From assembly GCF_002213415.1 (NCBI RefSeq), contig NZ_NJGU01000010.1, positions 1 through 64,000 on the forward strand: a DNA stretch of 64,000 nucleotides, read 5' to 3'. Source of the stretch: Herbaspirillum robiniae (GTDB taxonomy: Bacteria; Pseudomonadota; Gammaproteobacteria; Burkholderiales; Burkholderiaceae_D). The notes under the pieces are model-generated. The model ran no database searches. It was given only the letters and a program-made list of their open reading frames with translations, and was not told the DNA's origin. The position numbers and the translations under genes are program-made. Of this stretch, positions 44,150 to 52,453 are shown piece by piece (positions within the stretch are counted from its first letter, which is position 1; the number at the start of each line of letters is the position of its first letter).

Positions 44150-44179
44150 TTGACGCTAAGTCTTTGAAAAGGCTATAAT
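44150..44179 (+). promoter_or_regulatory. Sigma-70 promoter of rplM-rpsI
   Basis: TTGACG (44150-44155) and the consensus TATAAT (44174-44179) are 18 bases apart. Transcription should start near 44186, giving a leader of about 120 bases before rplM. Confidence 0.75.
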
Positions 44180-44308
44180 TCTCGGCTTTCCCATGCGCTC
44201 GGGAAGATAAAAGGATGAGTCCGTGAAGCGCGGCGGCAAGTTGCAGCGTCGTCCGAATGACCGGAACCGCCACTTTGAGCGTTTATTTATTGATAGAGAA
44301 AGTCAAAC

Positions 44309-44737
44309 ATGAAGACCTTTTCCGCTAAAGCCCATGAGGTTCAGCGCGAGTGGTTCGTGATTGACGCGACGGACTTGGTCCTCGGACGTGTTGCCAGCGA
44401 AGTGGCACTCCGACTGCGCGGCAAGCACAAACCCGAATTCACTCCGCACGTCGACACCGGTGACTTCATCGTCGTCGTCAACGCAGGCAAGCTGCGCGTG
44501 ACCGGCACCAAGGCCACTGAAAAGACCTATTTCCGCCACAGCGGTTATCCGGGCGGCATCTACGAAACCAACTTCCTGAAGATGCAACAGCGTTTCCCCG
44601 GCCGTGCGCTGGAGAAGGCCGTCAAGGGCATGCTGCCCAAGGGTCCGCTGGGCTACGCCATGATCAAGAAGCTGAAGGTTTATGCAGATGGCAACCATCC
44701 GCACTCCGCTCAGCAACCGAAACCCCTCGCCCTCTAA
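44309..44737 (+). CDS. rplM: Ribosomal protein L13
   Basis: L13 is an early assembly protein of the 50S subunit. The 142 residues match the family exactly in length, with [19 protein letters not shown] at the start, [19 protein letters not shown] in the middle and the conserved HPHSAQQP near the C-terminus. It is followed after nine bases by rpsI. The leader of about 120 bases is longer than needed for ribosome binding and may hold the autoregulatory site. Confidence 0.97.
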   Translation: MKTFSAKAHEVQREWFVIDATDLVLGRVASEVALRLRGKHKPEFTPHVDTGDFIVVVNAGKLRVTGTKATEKTYFRHSGYPGGIYETNFLKMQQRFPGRALEKAVKGMLPKGPLGYAMIKKLKVYADGNHPHSAQQPKPLAL

Positions 44738-44746
44738 GGAACAGAC

Positions 44747-45139
44747 ATGATCGGTAACTACAATTACGGAACCGGCCGTCGCAAGAGTGCAGTGGCTCGC
44801 GTTTTCATCAAGGCAGGTTCGGGCCAGATCGTCGTCAACGGCAAGCCCGCCGCCGAGTACTTCTCCCGTGAAACCGGCCTGATGGTGATCCGTCAGCCGC
44901 TGGAACTGACCGGCAACGTCGAACGTTTCGACATCAAGGTGAACGTCCACGGTGGCGGCGAGTCCGGCCAGGCCGGCGCTGTGCGCCACGGCATCACCCG
45001 CGCCCTGATCGACTACGACGCCGGCCTGAAGTCGGCCCTGTCGAACGCAGGCTACGTCACCCGTGACGCGCGTGAAGTCGAACGTAAGAAGGTTGGTCTG
45101 CGCAAGGCACGTCGCGCAAAGCAATTCTCGAAGCGTTAA
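44747..45139 (+). CDS. rpsI: Ribosomal protein S9
   Basis: S9 belongs to the head of the 30S subunit; its basic tail reaches the P-site tRNA. The 130 residues start with [18 protein letters not shown] and end in the typical [17 protein letters not shown]. It is the second gene of the rplM-rpsI operon, which ends at a terminator directly behind. Confidence 0.97.
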   Translation: MIGNYNYGTGRRKSAVARVFIKAGSGQIVVNGKPAAEYFSRETGLMVIRQPLELTGNVERFDIKVNVHGGGESGQAGAVRHGITRALIDYDAGLKSALSNAGYVTRDAREVERKKVGLRKARRAKQFSKR

Positions 45140-45158
45140 TCGCCTCTTGCATTGCGGA

Positions 45159-45186
45159 AAGCCGTCGGCAGTCATGCCGGCGGCTT
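45159..45186 (+). terminator. Terminator of rplM-rpsI
   Basis: A 12-base stem (45159-45170 with 45175-45186), 4-base loop and T run, about 20 bases past rpsI. Confidence 0.9.
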
Positions 45187-45351
45187 TTTGCTTTTCTGCA
45201 CGGCCCGGCCGTGCCGGTATTCTCCCGGAGGGTCTCCTTTTCGCGCCTGGCTGCTTTTCGCAGCGTCGAAGCCGTGTTCCCGCAACGCAGGATTGACGGC
45301 GCAGGCAGGCGAAATAACTTCCTGAAGGGAAATCAGCGGGAAATATTCTCC

Positions 45352-45360
45352 TGCTAGAAT
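45352..45360 (+). promoter_or_regulatory. Extended -10 promoter of argC
   Basis: TGC-TAGAAT forms an extended -10 element; no good -35 is present. Transcription should start near 45367, about 85 bases before the argC ATG. Confidence 0.4.
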
Positions 45361-45397
45361 GAAAAACTTTCGAGCGTGCCGCGATGGCACGTACGAG

Positions 45398-45420
45398 AAC
45401 TTCGCCTCGGCGGAGTTTTT
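45398..45420 (+). terminator. Terminator-like hairpin in the argC leader
   Basis: An 8-bp stem with one G-U pair (45398-45405 with 45410-45417), a CTCG tetraloop and five T residues lies about 30 bases before the argC start codon. A smaller perfect hairpin (45375-45380 with 45386-45391) precedes it. Either it attenuates argC or it ends a very short leader RNA. Confidence 0.5.
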
Positions 45421-45450
45421 CGTTCGCCTTTTTATTCGCAAGGACAAGAC

Positions 45451-46488
45451 ATGATCAAGGTAGGTATCGTTGGCGGAACCGGTTACACCGGCGTCGAATT
45501 GCTGCGTATTTTCGCGACGCACCCGGAAGTCAAAGTGCAGGCCGTCACTTCGCGCAAGGAAGACGGCATGCCGGTGGCAGAGATGTATCCGTCGCTGCGC
45601 GGCCGCGTCGATGTCGCCTTCTCCTCGCCGGACAAGGCCAAGCTGACCGATTGTGACGTCGTGTTCTTCGCCACCCCGCACGGCGTGGCGATGGCGCAGG
45701 CGCCGGAACTGGTCGCCGCCGGCGTCAAGGTGATCGACCTGGCCGCCGACTTCCGCCTGCAGGACGTGGCCGCCTTCGAGAAATGGTACAAGCTGCCGCA
45801 CAGCTGCACCGACCTGCTCAAGGAAGCCGTCTACGGCTTGCCCGAGCTGAACCGCGAAGCGATCCGCAAGGCGCGCGTGGTCGGCAATCCGGGCTGCTAT
45901 CCGACCACGATGCAGCTGGGCTTCGCACCGCTGCTCAAGGCCGGCGTGATCGATGCGTCGCACCTGATCGCCGATTGCAAGTCGGGCGTTTCCGGCGCCG
46001 GCCGCAAGGCTGAGCTGAACCTGCTGTTCTCGGAAGCCTCGGACAACTTCAAGGCCTACGGCGTGTCCGGCCACCGTCACTCGCCGGAAACTGTCGAGCG
46101 CCTGTCCACGCTGACCAAGGACAAGGTCGGCCTGCTGTTCACCCCGCACCTGGTGCCGATGATCCGCGGCATGCATTCCACGCTCTACGCGCGCCTGACC
46201 AAGGACATCGACAACGCCGCGCTGCAGGCGCTGTTCGAAGACGCTTACAAGAACGAGCCCTTCGTCGACGTGCTGCCGTTCGGTTCGCATCCCGAGACCC
46301 GCACCACGCGCGCCTCCAACATGCTGCGCCTGGCCGTGCATCGTCCCGACGACGGCGACACCGTGGTGGTGCTGGTGGTGCAGGACAACCTGGTCAAGGG
46401 TGCCTCCGGCCAGGCGGTACAGTGCATGAACCTGATGTTCGGCCTGGAAGAAACCACCGGCCTGCTGCAAGTCCCGGTCCTGCCGTGA
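45451..46488 (+). CDS. argC: N-acetyl-gamma-glutamyl-phosphate reductase
   Basis: ArgC reduces N-acetylglutamyl phosphate to the semialdehyde with NADPH in arginine synthesis. The 345 residues show the nucleotide-binding [15 protein letters not shown] at the N-terminus, the catalytic Cys in VGNPGCYPT (near residue 150) and the His in [11 protein letters not shown] 45451 follows AAGGACA. Its stop codon overlaps the GTG start of the following membrane-protein gene (GTGA). Confidence 0.95.
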   Translation: MIKVGIVGGTGYTGVELLRIFATHPEVKVQAVTSRKEDGMPVAEMYPSLRGRVDVAFSSPDKAKLTDCDVVFFATPHGVAMAQAPELVAAGVKVIDLAADFRLQDVAAFEKWYKLPHSCTDLLKEAVYGLPELNREAIRKARVVGNPGCYPTTMQLGFAPLLKAGVIDASHLIADCKSGVSGAGRKAELNLLFSEASDNFKAYGVSGHRHSPETVERLSTLTKDKVGLLFTPHLVPMIRGMHSTLYARLTKDIDNAALQALFEDAYKNEPFVDVLPFGSHPETRTTRASNMLRLAVHRPDDGDTVVVLVVQDNLVKGASGQAVQCMNLMFGLEETTGLLQVPVLP

Positions 46489-47216
46489 AGTATCGGCTTT
46501 GGCACCGGCGCATGACGATTTCTGCGCCGAAGATGACCATCAAGCGCCATCTGCCGTGGCCGGCGCTGGCGCTGCTGTGGGCTGTGGCGATCGGGCTGGC
46601 CATCGCCGTGGCGGTGTGGACCTACGAGCTGGGCCGCAACAACCTGCCCGGCTTGCAGGGCGATGCCGGCGAGCAGGTGGAAACTTTGTCGGAGCAGGTC
46701 AAGAAGCTCAGCGCCGAGAACGAGCGCCTGCAGTCGGCCTCGAATGCGTCGCAAAACGAGCTGAAGATCGCCCAGACCGCCCAATCGCAGCTGGCGGCGC
46801 AGGTGAAGAACCTGGAAGCGGAGAACAACCGCCAGAAGGAAGACCTGGCCTTCTTCGACAGCCTGCTGCCGACCAACCTTGGCGCGCCGGGGATCACGAT
46901 CCAGCGCTTCAAGGCCGAGGTGGCGGCGCCCAGCCAGGTGCGCTATCGCGTTCTGGTGATGCAGGGAGGCGCGGCCACCCAGCAATTTACGGGGAATTTA
47001 CAGCTCAGTATCACGGTTTGGCAGGCGGGCAAGAGTGCTATTATAAACTTTCCGGAAACCAATTCTTCCGACCTTGCACGTTACCGGCTCGCATTCAAGT
47101 ATTACCAGCGCGTCGAAGGTCTGCTGAACGTCCCGGAGGGAGCGACCATCAAGGCGGTTGCAGTTCGTGTTCTCGACCGCGGCCAGGTGCGCGCCCAGCA
47201 GTCGGTAGACCTGTGA
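46485..47216 (+). CDS. Coiled-coil inner-membrane protein (DUF6776-like)
   Basis: A 243-residue bitopic protein: a basic N-terminus, one transmembrane helix (about residues 23-45, [20 protein letters not shown]), a coiled coil of about 70 residues ([19 protein letters not shown] and on) and a C-terminal globular domain in the periplasm. It is conserved beside bactofilin in Burkholderiales; the DUF number is my recollection. I choose GTG 46485 because it overlaps the argC stop (GTGA); ATG 46512 is an alternative. The link with bactofilin suggests a cell-envelope or morphology role. Confidence 0.7.
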   Translation: MKYRLWHRRMTISAPKMTIKRHLPWPALALLWAVAIGLAIAVAVWTYELGRNNLPGLQGDAGEQVETLSEQVKKLSAENERLQSASNASQNELKIAQTAQSQLAAQVKNLEAENNRQKEDLAFFDSLLPTNLGAPGITIQRFKAEVAAPSQVRYRVLVMQGGAATQQFTGNLQLSITVWQAGKSAIINFPETNSSDLARYRLAFKYYQRVEGLLNVPEGATIKAVAVRVLDRGQVRAQQSVDL

Positions 47217-47225
47217 GGTGATTCC

Positions 47226-47624
47226 ATGTTCACACGCAAGACCAAAAGCACTATCGACAGCCTCATCGGCATGTCGACCAGCATCAAGGGCGACGTAGGC
47301 TTCAAGGGCGGCCTGCGCATCGACGGCCAGATCAACGGCAACATCAACGCGGAAGCGGGCCAGCCCAGCGTGCTGGTCATTTCCGAGCATGCCAAGGTGG
47401 TCGGCGAGGTGCGCGCGGCGCACCTGATCGTCAACGGCGAGATCACCGGCGACGTCCATTCCACGGAACTGCTTGAATTGCAGCCCAAAGCCCGCATAAC
47501 TGGCAATGTCTATTACAAGGCGCTGGAGATGCACGGCGGTGCGCTGGTATCCGGCAAGCTCAGTCACGATCAGGCAACGGAAGAAACCCCGGTTCTGAAG
47601 CTGGCTGCGTCATCGGAAGCATGA
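47226..47624 (+). CDS. Bactofilin-family cytoskeletal protein
   Basis: Bactofilins form nucleotide-free filaments at the membrane and organise cell-wall growth. The 132-residue protein has a short N-terminal tail followed by the right-handed beta-helix: repeats with IKGDVGFKGGLRIDGQINGNI, AKVVGEVRAAHLIVNGEITGDV and ARITGNVYYKALEMHGGALVSGKL. It starts nine bases after the coiled-coil membrane protein and most likely works with it. Confidence 0.9.
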   Translation: MFTRKTKSTIDSLIGMSTSIKGDVGFKGGLRIDGQINGNINAEAGQPSVLVISEHAKVVGEVRAAHLIVNGEITGDVHSTELLELQPKARITGNVYYKALEMHGGALVSGKLSHDQATEETPVLKLAASSEA

Positions 47625-47697
47625 AAATCCGCAAGCGCTTATAATTGATCCATCGATCTGACGTATTGATCCGCCTCAAGCCAAGCAGGAGCCAGAA

Positions 47698-48063
47698 ATG
47701 AATGCCGTAGCCGAACTTCAACAAACCGAAATGCCCGCCCCGATCAACTTCAGCGACAGCGCAGCCGCCAAGGTGGCCCAGCTGATCGAAGAGGAGGGCA
47801 ATCCCGACCTGAAACTGCGCGTGTTCGTCCAGGGTGGCGGATGCTCGGGCTTCCAGTATGGTTTCACCTTCGATGAAATCGTCAACGAAGACGACACCAC
47901 CATGTCCAAGAACGGCGTGCAGCTGCTGATCGACTCGATGAGCTACCAGTACCTGGTCGGCGCCGAGATCGACTACAAGGACGACCTGGAAGGCGCGCAG
48001 TTCGTGATCAAGAACCCGAACGCCAGCACCACCTGCGGTTGCGGTTCGTCGTTCTCGGTCTGA
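47698..48063 (+). CDS. erpA: Iron-sulfur cluster insertion protein ErpA
   Basis: ErpA is an A-type carrier that delivers [4Fe-4S] clusters to target enzymes. The 121-residue protein has the three conserved Cys: one in [14 protein letters not shown] and two in TTCGCGSSF. It lies 73 bases past the bactofilin gene and ends at a bidirectional terminator. Confidence 0.94.
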   Translation: MNAVAELQQTEMPAPINFSDSAAAKVAQLIEEEGNPDLKLRVFVQGGGCSGFQYGFTFDEIVNEDDTTMSKNGVQLLIDSMSYQYLVGAEIDYKDDLEGAQFVIKNPNASTTCGCGSSFSV

Positions 48064-48085
48064 TCCGGGCGACAGCAGGACAACA

Positions 48086-48111
48086 AAAAAGGACGCCTCG
48101 GCGTCCTTTTT
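48086..48111. terminator. Bidirectional terminator between erpA and hemL
   Basis: An 11-bp perfect stem (48086-48096 with 48101-48111) with a CTCG loop is flanked by A and T runs. Confidence 0.92.
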
Positions 48112-48165
48112 GTTTTTCCGAAGCAACTTCATGCGGCCGGATCCGCTCCGGCCGTCTGATGAATA

Positions 48166-49449
48166 TCAGCCCAGTTCGGCGAACGCCTTGGCCGCCGCCT
48201 CGATGGTCTGCGCGATGATGTCGTCGCCGTGCTGCGCCGACACGAAACCGGCTTCGAAGGCCGAGGGCGCGAAATACACGCCCGCATCCAGCATCTTGTG
48301 GAAGAAGCGGTTGAAGCGCTCCTTGTCGCCCTGCATCACCTCGGCGTAGCTGCCCGGCACCGCATCGGCGAAATACAGGCCGAACATGCCGCCGATCGCG
48401 TCGGCCGAGAACGCCACGCCGGCCGCCTTGGCGGCGTTGGCCAGGCCATCGGCCAGTTTCCTGGTCTGCGCGCCCAGTTGCTCGTAGAAGCCCGGCTGCT
48501 GGATGATCTTCAGCGTGGCCATGCCGGCCGCGACCGTGACCGGATTGCCCGACAGCGTACCGGCCTGGTAGACGCCGCCCAGCGGCGCCAGGTGCTTCAT
48601 GATGTCGGCGCGGCCGCCGAAGGCCGCCACCGGCAGGCCGCCGCCGATCACCTTGCCCAGCGCGGTCAGGTCGGGCGTGATGCCGTTGAGTTGCTGCGCG
48701 CCGCCCAGGGCCACGCGGAAGCCCGACATCACTTCGTCGAAGATCAGGATGGCGCCGTATTCGGTGCACAGGCGGCGCATGGTCTGCAGGAATTCGTCGC
48801 TGGCGCGCACCAGGTTCATGTTGCCGGCGACCGGTTCGACGATCACGCAGGCGATCTCGTTGCCGGCCTTCTTGAACGCCTCTTCCAGCTGGGCGCTGTC
48901 GTTGTAGTCCAGCACCAGCGTGTGCTTGGCGAAATCTTCAGGCACGCCGGCCGAGGTCGGGTTGCCGAAGGTCAAGAGGCCGCTGCCGGCCTTCACCAGC
49001 AGCGAGTCGCCGTGGCCGTGGTAGCAGCCCTCGAACTTGATGATCTTGTCGCGCTTGGTGGCGCCGCGCGCCAGGCGCAGCGCGCTCATGGTGGCTTCTG
49101 TGCCGGACGAGACCAGGCGGATCTGTTCGATCGACGGCACCAGCTTGATGATCTCCTCGGCCATCATGATCTCGGCCTCGGTCGGCGCGCCGAAGGACAG
49201 GCCGCGCGTGACCGCTTCCTGCACCGCCTTCACCACGTCCGGATGGGCGTGGCCGACGATGGCCGGGCCCCAGGAACCGATGTAGTCGATGTAGCGCTTG
49301 CCCTCGGCATCCCAGAAATAGGGGCCGTCGGCGCGTTCGATGAAGCGCGGCGTGCCGCCCACCGAACGGAAGGCGCGCACCGGGGAATTGACACCGCCCG
49401 GGGTGCTTTGCTGGGCGCGGGCGAACAGGGATTCGTTGGTCTTGGTCAT
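48166..49449 (-). CDS. hemL: Glutamate-1-semialdehyde 2,1-aminomutase
   Basis: HemL converts glutamate-1-semialdehyde to 5-aminolevulinate in heme synthesis by the C5 route. The 427-residue PLP enzyme shows [12 protein letters not shown] at the N-terminus, [36 protein letters not shown], and the PLP-binding Lys in [16 protein letters not shown] (near residue 267). ATG 49449 (MTKTNESLF) matches the family; the frame is open far upstream. It follows thiD after 20 bases, forming an operon. Confidence 0.95.
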   Translation of the reverse strand: MTKTNESLFARAQQSTPGGVNSPVRAFRSVGGTPRFIERADGPYFWDAEGKRYIDYIGSWGPAIVGHAHPDVVKAVQEAVTRGLSFGAPTEAEIMMAEEIIKLVPSIEQIRLVSSGTEATMSALRLARGATKRDKIIKFEGCYHGHGDSLLVKAGSGLLTFGNPTSAGVPEDFAKHTLVLDYNDSAQLEEAFKKAGNEIACVIVEPVAGNMNLVRASDEFLQTMRRLCTEYGAILIFDEVMSGFRVALGGAQQLNGITPDLTALGKVIGGGLPVAAFGGRADIMKHLAPLGGVYQAGTLSGNPVTVAAGMATLKIIQQPGFYEQLGAQTRKLADGLANAAKAAGVAFSADAIGGMFGLYFADAVPGSYAEVMQGDKERFNRFFHKMLDAGVYFAPSAFEAGFVSAQHGDDIIAQTIEAAAKAFAELG

Positions 49450-49469
49450 GTCGTATTGCGGATTCAATA

Positions 49470-50309
49470 TCAGTTGAGGGGGCCGGAATTGGCCGGGTCT
49501 TCGGATTCGCGCGCCCAGAAGTAGCGGTCGGGGACCAGCTTGCCCATGCCCAGGCGCTGGGCGTTGGCCAGCGAGGCCAGCGTGAATTCCTGGGCTTCGG
49601 AGACGGCTTCGGGGATTTCCAGGCCGTTGGCCAGCATGGCCGCGATCGCCGCCGACAGCGTGGTGCCGGCCCCGGAGAAGGAGCCGGGCAGGCGCTGCCA
49701 GGCGTCCTGGCGCACCAGGCCGGATTCGTCGAAGAGGGAGTTGGAGACTTCCTGCAGGTCGGTCTGGGTATTGGTGACGAACAGGTATTCGCATCCCATC
49801 TCGATGATGCGCATGGCGTCCAGCATCAGCGCCTCGCCGGGCACCGGCTCGCGCCAGGTCTCGGCCAGCCGCGCCAGTTCGACCGCGGACACCACCATCA
49901 GCGTGGTCTGCGGCACCAGCAGCTCGCGAATGGCGATCAGGCGGTCTTCCTCTTCCTCCTGGTTGGACAGCGCGGTGGTGAAGGGGTCCAGGATCAGCGG
50001 CACGTCCGGGTAATCGGAAACGATCTCGGCGATGGCCGAGATGTTCTCGATGCTGCCGACGGCGCCGACCTTGAAGGCGGATACGGCCATGTCTTCCAGG
50101 ATCACGCGCGCCTGGTCCGCTACCCAGTCGACGTCGATGACCTGCGAATCCTCCACGCGCGCGGTGTCGCCGATGAGCAGGGAAGTCACCACGGACAGGC
50201 CATGGCAGCCCATGGCGGCGAAGGTCGCCAGGTCGGCCTGGATGCCCGTGGCGCCGACCGGATCAGCCGCGCCGAAAGTCAGGATGAGGGGAGAAGTTTG
50301 GTTTTGCAC
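49470..50309 (-). CDS. thiD: ThiD-like hydroxymethylpyrimidine phosphate kinase with altered active site
   Basis: ThiD phosphorylates hydroxymethylpyrimidine and its phosphate in thiamine synthesis. The 279-residue ribokinase-fold protein aligns along the family ([52 protein letters not shown]). Two sites differ: the substrate loop DPSGGAGIQADL reads [12 protein letters not shown], and the phosphoryl-transfer motif GTGC reads GAGT, so the usual Cys (or Asp) base is Thr. The function may have drifted. Start: GTG 50309 ([13 protein letters not shown]) suits homologues; ATG 50369 is the alternative. hemL follows. Confidence 0.8.
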   Translation of the reverse strand: MQNQTSPLILTFGAADPVGATGIQADLATFAAMGCHGLSVVTSLLIGDTARVEDSQVIDVDWVADQARVILEDMAVSAFKVGAVGSIENISAIAEIVSDYPDVPLILDPFTTALSNQEEEEDRLIAIRELLVPQTTLMVVSAVELARLAETWREPVPGEALMLDAMRIIEMGCEYLFVTNTQTDLQEVSNSLFDESGLVRQDAWQRLPGSFSGAGTTLSAAIAAMLANGLEIPEAVSEAQEFTLASLANAQRLGMGKLVPDRYFWARESEDPANSGPLN

Positions 50310-50401
50310 GTCGAGTAGATTAAGATAGCGCGCTTGGCGTCGCGTCGGATGTTGCGGATGTCCAAGCATTTTACTTGAATTGATTTGAGGGATAGTCAGC
50401 C

Positions 50402-50587
50402 GTGAGCAATAGCCAAACCGAATTCAAAACCTGGATGTGCCTGATCTGTGGATGGATCTACGACGAAGAAGCAGGCCTGCCGGAAGAAGGCATCGCGCCC
50501 GGCACCCGCTGGGACGACGTGCCCATCAACTGGACCTGCCCGGAATGCGGCGCCCGCAAGGAAGACTTCGAAATGGTGGCAATCTGA
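50402..50587 (+). CDS. Rubredoxin
   Basis: A 61-residue electron carrier that binds one iron through four Cys in two motifs, MCLICGW and WTCPECGA, as the family requires. It starts at GTG 50402. In betaproteobacteria a rubredoxin gene often stands before the pilG-chp operon; its electron partner is unknown. It is divergent from thiD. Confidence 0.92.
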   Translation: MSNSQTEFKTWMCLICGWIYDEEAGLPEEGIAPGTRWDDVPINWTCPECGARKEDFEMVAI

Positions 50588-50613
50588 GCGCAAGCCGCTG
50601 ATTGCCGTACCAG

Positions 50614-50642
50614 GCGGCGGTTCGCACGTGTTGAACCGCCGC
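50614..50642 (+). terminator. Hairpin downstream of rubredoxin, possible terminator
   Basis: A perfect 10-bp stem (50614-50623 with 50633-50642) with a 9-base loop lies about 27 bases past rubredoxin. The T run (GTTTTT) starts only about 13 bases later, so efficiency is doubtful. Confidence 0.45.
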
Positions 50643-50672
50643 GTTGCTCCCCCGTTTTTCTCCATGTCGCGG

Positions 50673-50690
50673 ATTTGATCTGCATCAAAT
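50673..50690. promoter_or_regulatory. Perfect FNR/Anr-type palindrome
   Basis: ATTTGAT-CTGC-ATCAAAT contains the FNR consensus TTGAT-N4-ATCAA and extends it to 7-bp perfect arms. It lies 85 bases past rubredoxin and about 220 bases before pilG. Herbaspirillum species are known to have several Fnr proteins. The -10 element that would complete a class II promoter is not obvious. Confidence 0.6.
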
Positions 50691-50910
50691 CGCGCCCGCA
50701 TTTACCTTCCGCTCTCCCGCACCCGTCGCCGGCCGTCCGCCTCAGGAAAATTTCTTGATGGCAATCTCAATTCGCCCACAGTCGCGTCAAACTTGTTTGC
50801 CTGGCAATTTGATTTGCTGGAAGGCTTTGATCCAGCGTTTTCAATAAAGCCATGAAGTTGCTGCTGTTCCTGCTCTAGAGCCGGGCTCCTTTTGCTAAAG
50901 TGAGGCGAAT

Positions 50911-51342
50911 ATGCTCAAGCGATCGCATACCCCGGGGGAGGGCATGGACATCCAATCGCAAGCGGTGAAGACCATCCTGGTTGCCGACGACAGCAGCGCG
51001 GTGCGCCGCGCCGCGGCCGAAGCGCTGGATGCGGCCGGCTATCAGGTCTTGCCGGCGGTGGACGGCGTCGAGATGCTGGCCTTGCTGGCCGAGCATGCGC
51101 CCGACATGGTGGTGTGCGACGTCTCGCTGCCGCACCTGCCGGGACGCGACGCCTGCCGCCTGATTCGCCGCAATGAGCGGTACGTGAATCTGCCCATCGT
51201 CATGCTGTCCTCCGCCAACGGTCTGTTCGACCGGGCGCGCAGCGCCATGGCTGGGGCCGACGACTACTTGGTCAAGCCGTTTTCCGCCGAGGGGCTGCTG
51301 CAGATCGTGAGGGCATACGTCGATGGCGTGGATGCCGGTTGA
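50911..51342 (+). CDS. pilG: Chemosensory response regulator PilG
   Basis: A 143-residue stand-alone receiver domain: acidic pair in ILVADDSSAVRR, phosphoacceptor Asp in MVVCDVSLPHLPG and the conserved Lys in DDYLVKPF. In the Pil-Chp system of type IV pili PilG is phosphorylated by ChpA and promotes pilus extension and cAMP synthesis. ATG 50911 has GTGAGG at good distance; ATG 50944 (MDIQSQ) also has a purine-rich site (GGGGGAGG) but only three bases away. It starts the pilGHIJ-chpA operon. Confidence 0.88.
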   Translation: MLKRSHTPGEGMDIQSQAVKTILVADDSSAVRRAAAEALDAAGYQVLPAVDGVEMLALLAEHAPDMVVCDVSLPHLPGRDACRLIRRNERYVNLPIVMLSSANGLFDRARSAMAGADDYLVKPFSAEGLLQIVRAYVDGVDAG

Positions 51343-51372
51343 TACTTTTCATTGAGCGCCGGGGGCAAGAGC

Positions 51373-51738
51373 ATGGGAATAAAAAAGGTACTGGTGGTCG
51401 ATGATTCGCCGACCGATCGCTACGTACTGACCAATATCCTCGAGCAGCACGGTTTTTCCGTATCCACCGCAGAGAGCGGTGACGACGCGCTGCAGAAAAT
51501 CCGCGAAGACCGGCCGCAGCTGGTTCTGCTGGATGTGGTCATGCCCGGCAAGAACGGCTACCAGGTCACGCGCCAGATCGCGCGCGATCCCAGTCTCAAG
51601 GATCTTCCCGTGATGATGTGCAGCGTCAAGGCGCAGGAGACCGACCGCATCTGGGCGCTGTGCCAGGGCGCCTGCGATTACATCGTCAAACCTGTCGATC
51701 CGGACGAGCTGCTGGCCAAGATCAGCGCCATCGAATGA
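51373..51738 (+). CDS. pilH: Chemosensory response regulator PilH
   Basis: The 121-residue receiver domain has VLVVDDSPTDRYVL, the phosphoacceptor in LVLLDVVMPGKNGYQVTR and Lys in YIVKPVDPDELL. SPTDR and MPGKNGYQ are typical of PilH, which acts as phosphate sink or favours pilus retraction. ATG 51373 (MGIKKVLVVD) is the family-typical start. It lies 30 bases after pilG. Confidence 0.92.
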   Translation: MGIKKVLVVDDSPTDRYVLTNILEQHGFSVSTAESGDDALQKIREDRPQLVLLDVVMPGKNGYQVTRQIARDPSLKDLPVMMCSVKAQETDRIWALCQGACDYIVKPVDPDELLAKISAIE

Positions 51739-51766
51739 AGCGGCGCGCCCAGGGGACGCTGGTCGA

Positions 51767-52369
51767 ATGTTGAAAGGCGGCATGCAGGAATCACACGAAC
51801 AAGACGGCGCCGAGCCGGATGGCCGGCCCACCGGCCGAGGCCGGCGGCGCGAGGCCCTGCAGGCGCTGCAGGCCTCGCTGTTCGCGCGCATGGAGGCGGC
51901 GAGCAACGAGGAGCTGCTGGCCCGCCGGTTGGCGGTGGCGATCGGCGAGGTCCGCTGCCTGATCAACCTGGCCGAGGCGGGCGAGATCATCCCGATGTCC
52001 AGTATCGCCGCCCCCACCCGGGTTCCGCTCACGCGGCCGTGGTATCTCGGCCTGGTCAATATCCGCGGCAGCCTGGTCGGCATCGTCGACCTGGCGGCGT
52101 TGGCCGGCGGCGAACCGCAGACGGTGGTGCGGGACGCGCGCGTGCTGGTGTTCGCGCCCAGCCTGGCGCCCAATTGCGGCCTGTTGCTGTCGTCTGTGAT
52201 GGGACTGCGCCACCTGTCGGAAATGCAAAAGATATCGATAGATGACGATAAGAAAGCCGAACTAATTGGAGTTATTGGGCGTTATAAAGACCGCGACGGA
52301 ACAGAGTGGGAAGAAATCGGTCTGGCAACGCTGCTGCAGGACACGGCTTTCCTGAACGTCGGGCGCTAG
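51767..52369 (+). CDS. pilI: CheW-like adaptor PilI
   Basis: The 200-residue protein has a polar N-terminus of about 30 residues followed by a CheW domain (residues about 50-190): ARRLAVAIGEVRCLINLAEAGEI and PWYLGLVNIRGSLVGIVDLAAL. It couples the receptor PilJ to the kinase ChpA. Two starts are possible: ATG 51767 and ATG 51782 (MQESHEQ), the latter behind AAAGGCGG. Confidence 0.9.
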   Translation: MLKGGMQESHEQDGAEPDGRPTGRGRRREALQALQASLFARMEAASNEELLARRLAVAIGEVRCLINLAEAGEIIPMSSIAAPTRVPLTRPWYLGLVNIRGSLVGIVDLAALAGGEPQTVVRDARVLVFAPSLAPNCGLLLSSVMGLRHLSEMQKISIDDDKKAELIGVIGRYKDRDGTEWEEIGLATLLQDTAFLNVGR

Positions 52370-52453
52370 CGCGGGCGGCCGACGCCATGGGGCAGGCCGA
52401 ATACGCCGGCGAGAGGGCCGCCGAACTCACATTACAACAAAGGAGCAACAGTC

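Larger units (their letters stand above)
43685..44308. other. Intergenic region with small RNA gene and rplM leader
   Basis: 624 bases without a protein gene. The first half contains an inverted repeat GGTTATC-GAGT-GATAACC (43809-43826) of unknown role. Then follow a promoter, a terminator-ended small RNA (43943-44033), the rplM promoter (44150-44179) and a leader of about 120 bases. An open frame on the minus strand (43941-44273) only mirrors these signals and is rejected. Confidence 0.6.
45140..45450. other. Intergenic region: rpsI terminator and argC leader
   Basis: The 311 bases contain the rpsI terminator, an extended -10 promoter (45352-45360) and a leader with two hairpins, the second terminator-like (45398-45420). 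I see no gene. Confidence 0.55.
50588..50910. other. Intergenic region between rubredoxin and pilG
   Basis: 323 bases: a perfect 10-bp hairpin (50614-50642), a perfect FNR-type palindrome (50673-50690) and further sequence up to the pilG ribosome binding site. A 29-codon frame (50758-50847) preceded by AGGAAAA at long distance may be a leader peptide but has no support. Confidence 0.5.

Noticed and set aside
43969-44178. Plus-strand frame MSPPPSS running through the small RNA
   Set aside because: No ribosome binding site, and its coding part would pass through a strong terminator with eight T residues.
43941-44273. 110-codon minus-strand frame upstream of rplM
   Set aside because: It mirrors the small-RNA promoter, terminator and rplM promoter; no ribosome binding site and no protein family.
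47641-47646. TATAAT as separate promoter of erpA
   Set aside because: The hexamer is perfect, but no -35 element lies at 15-19 bases and no extended -10 is present; too weak to list.
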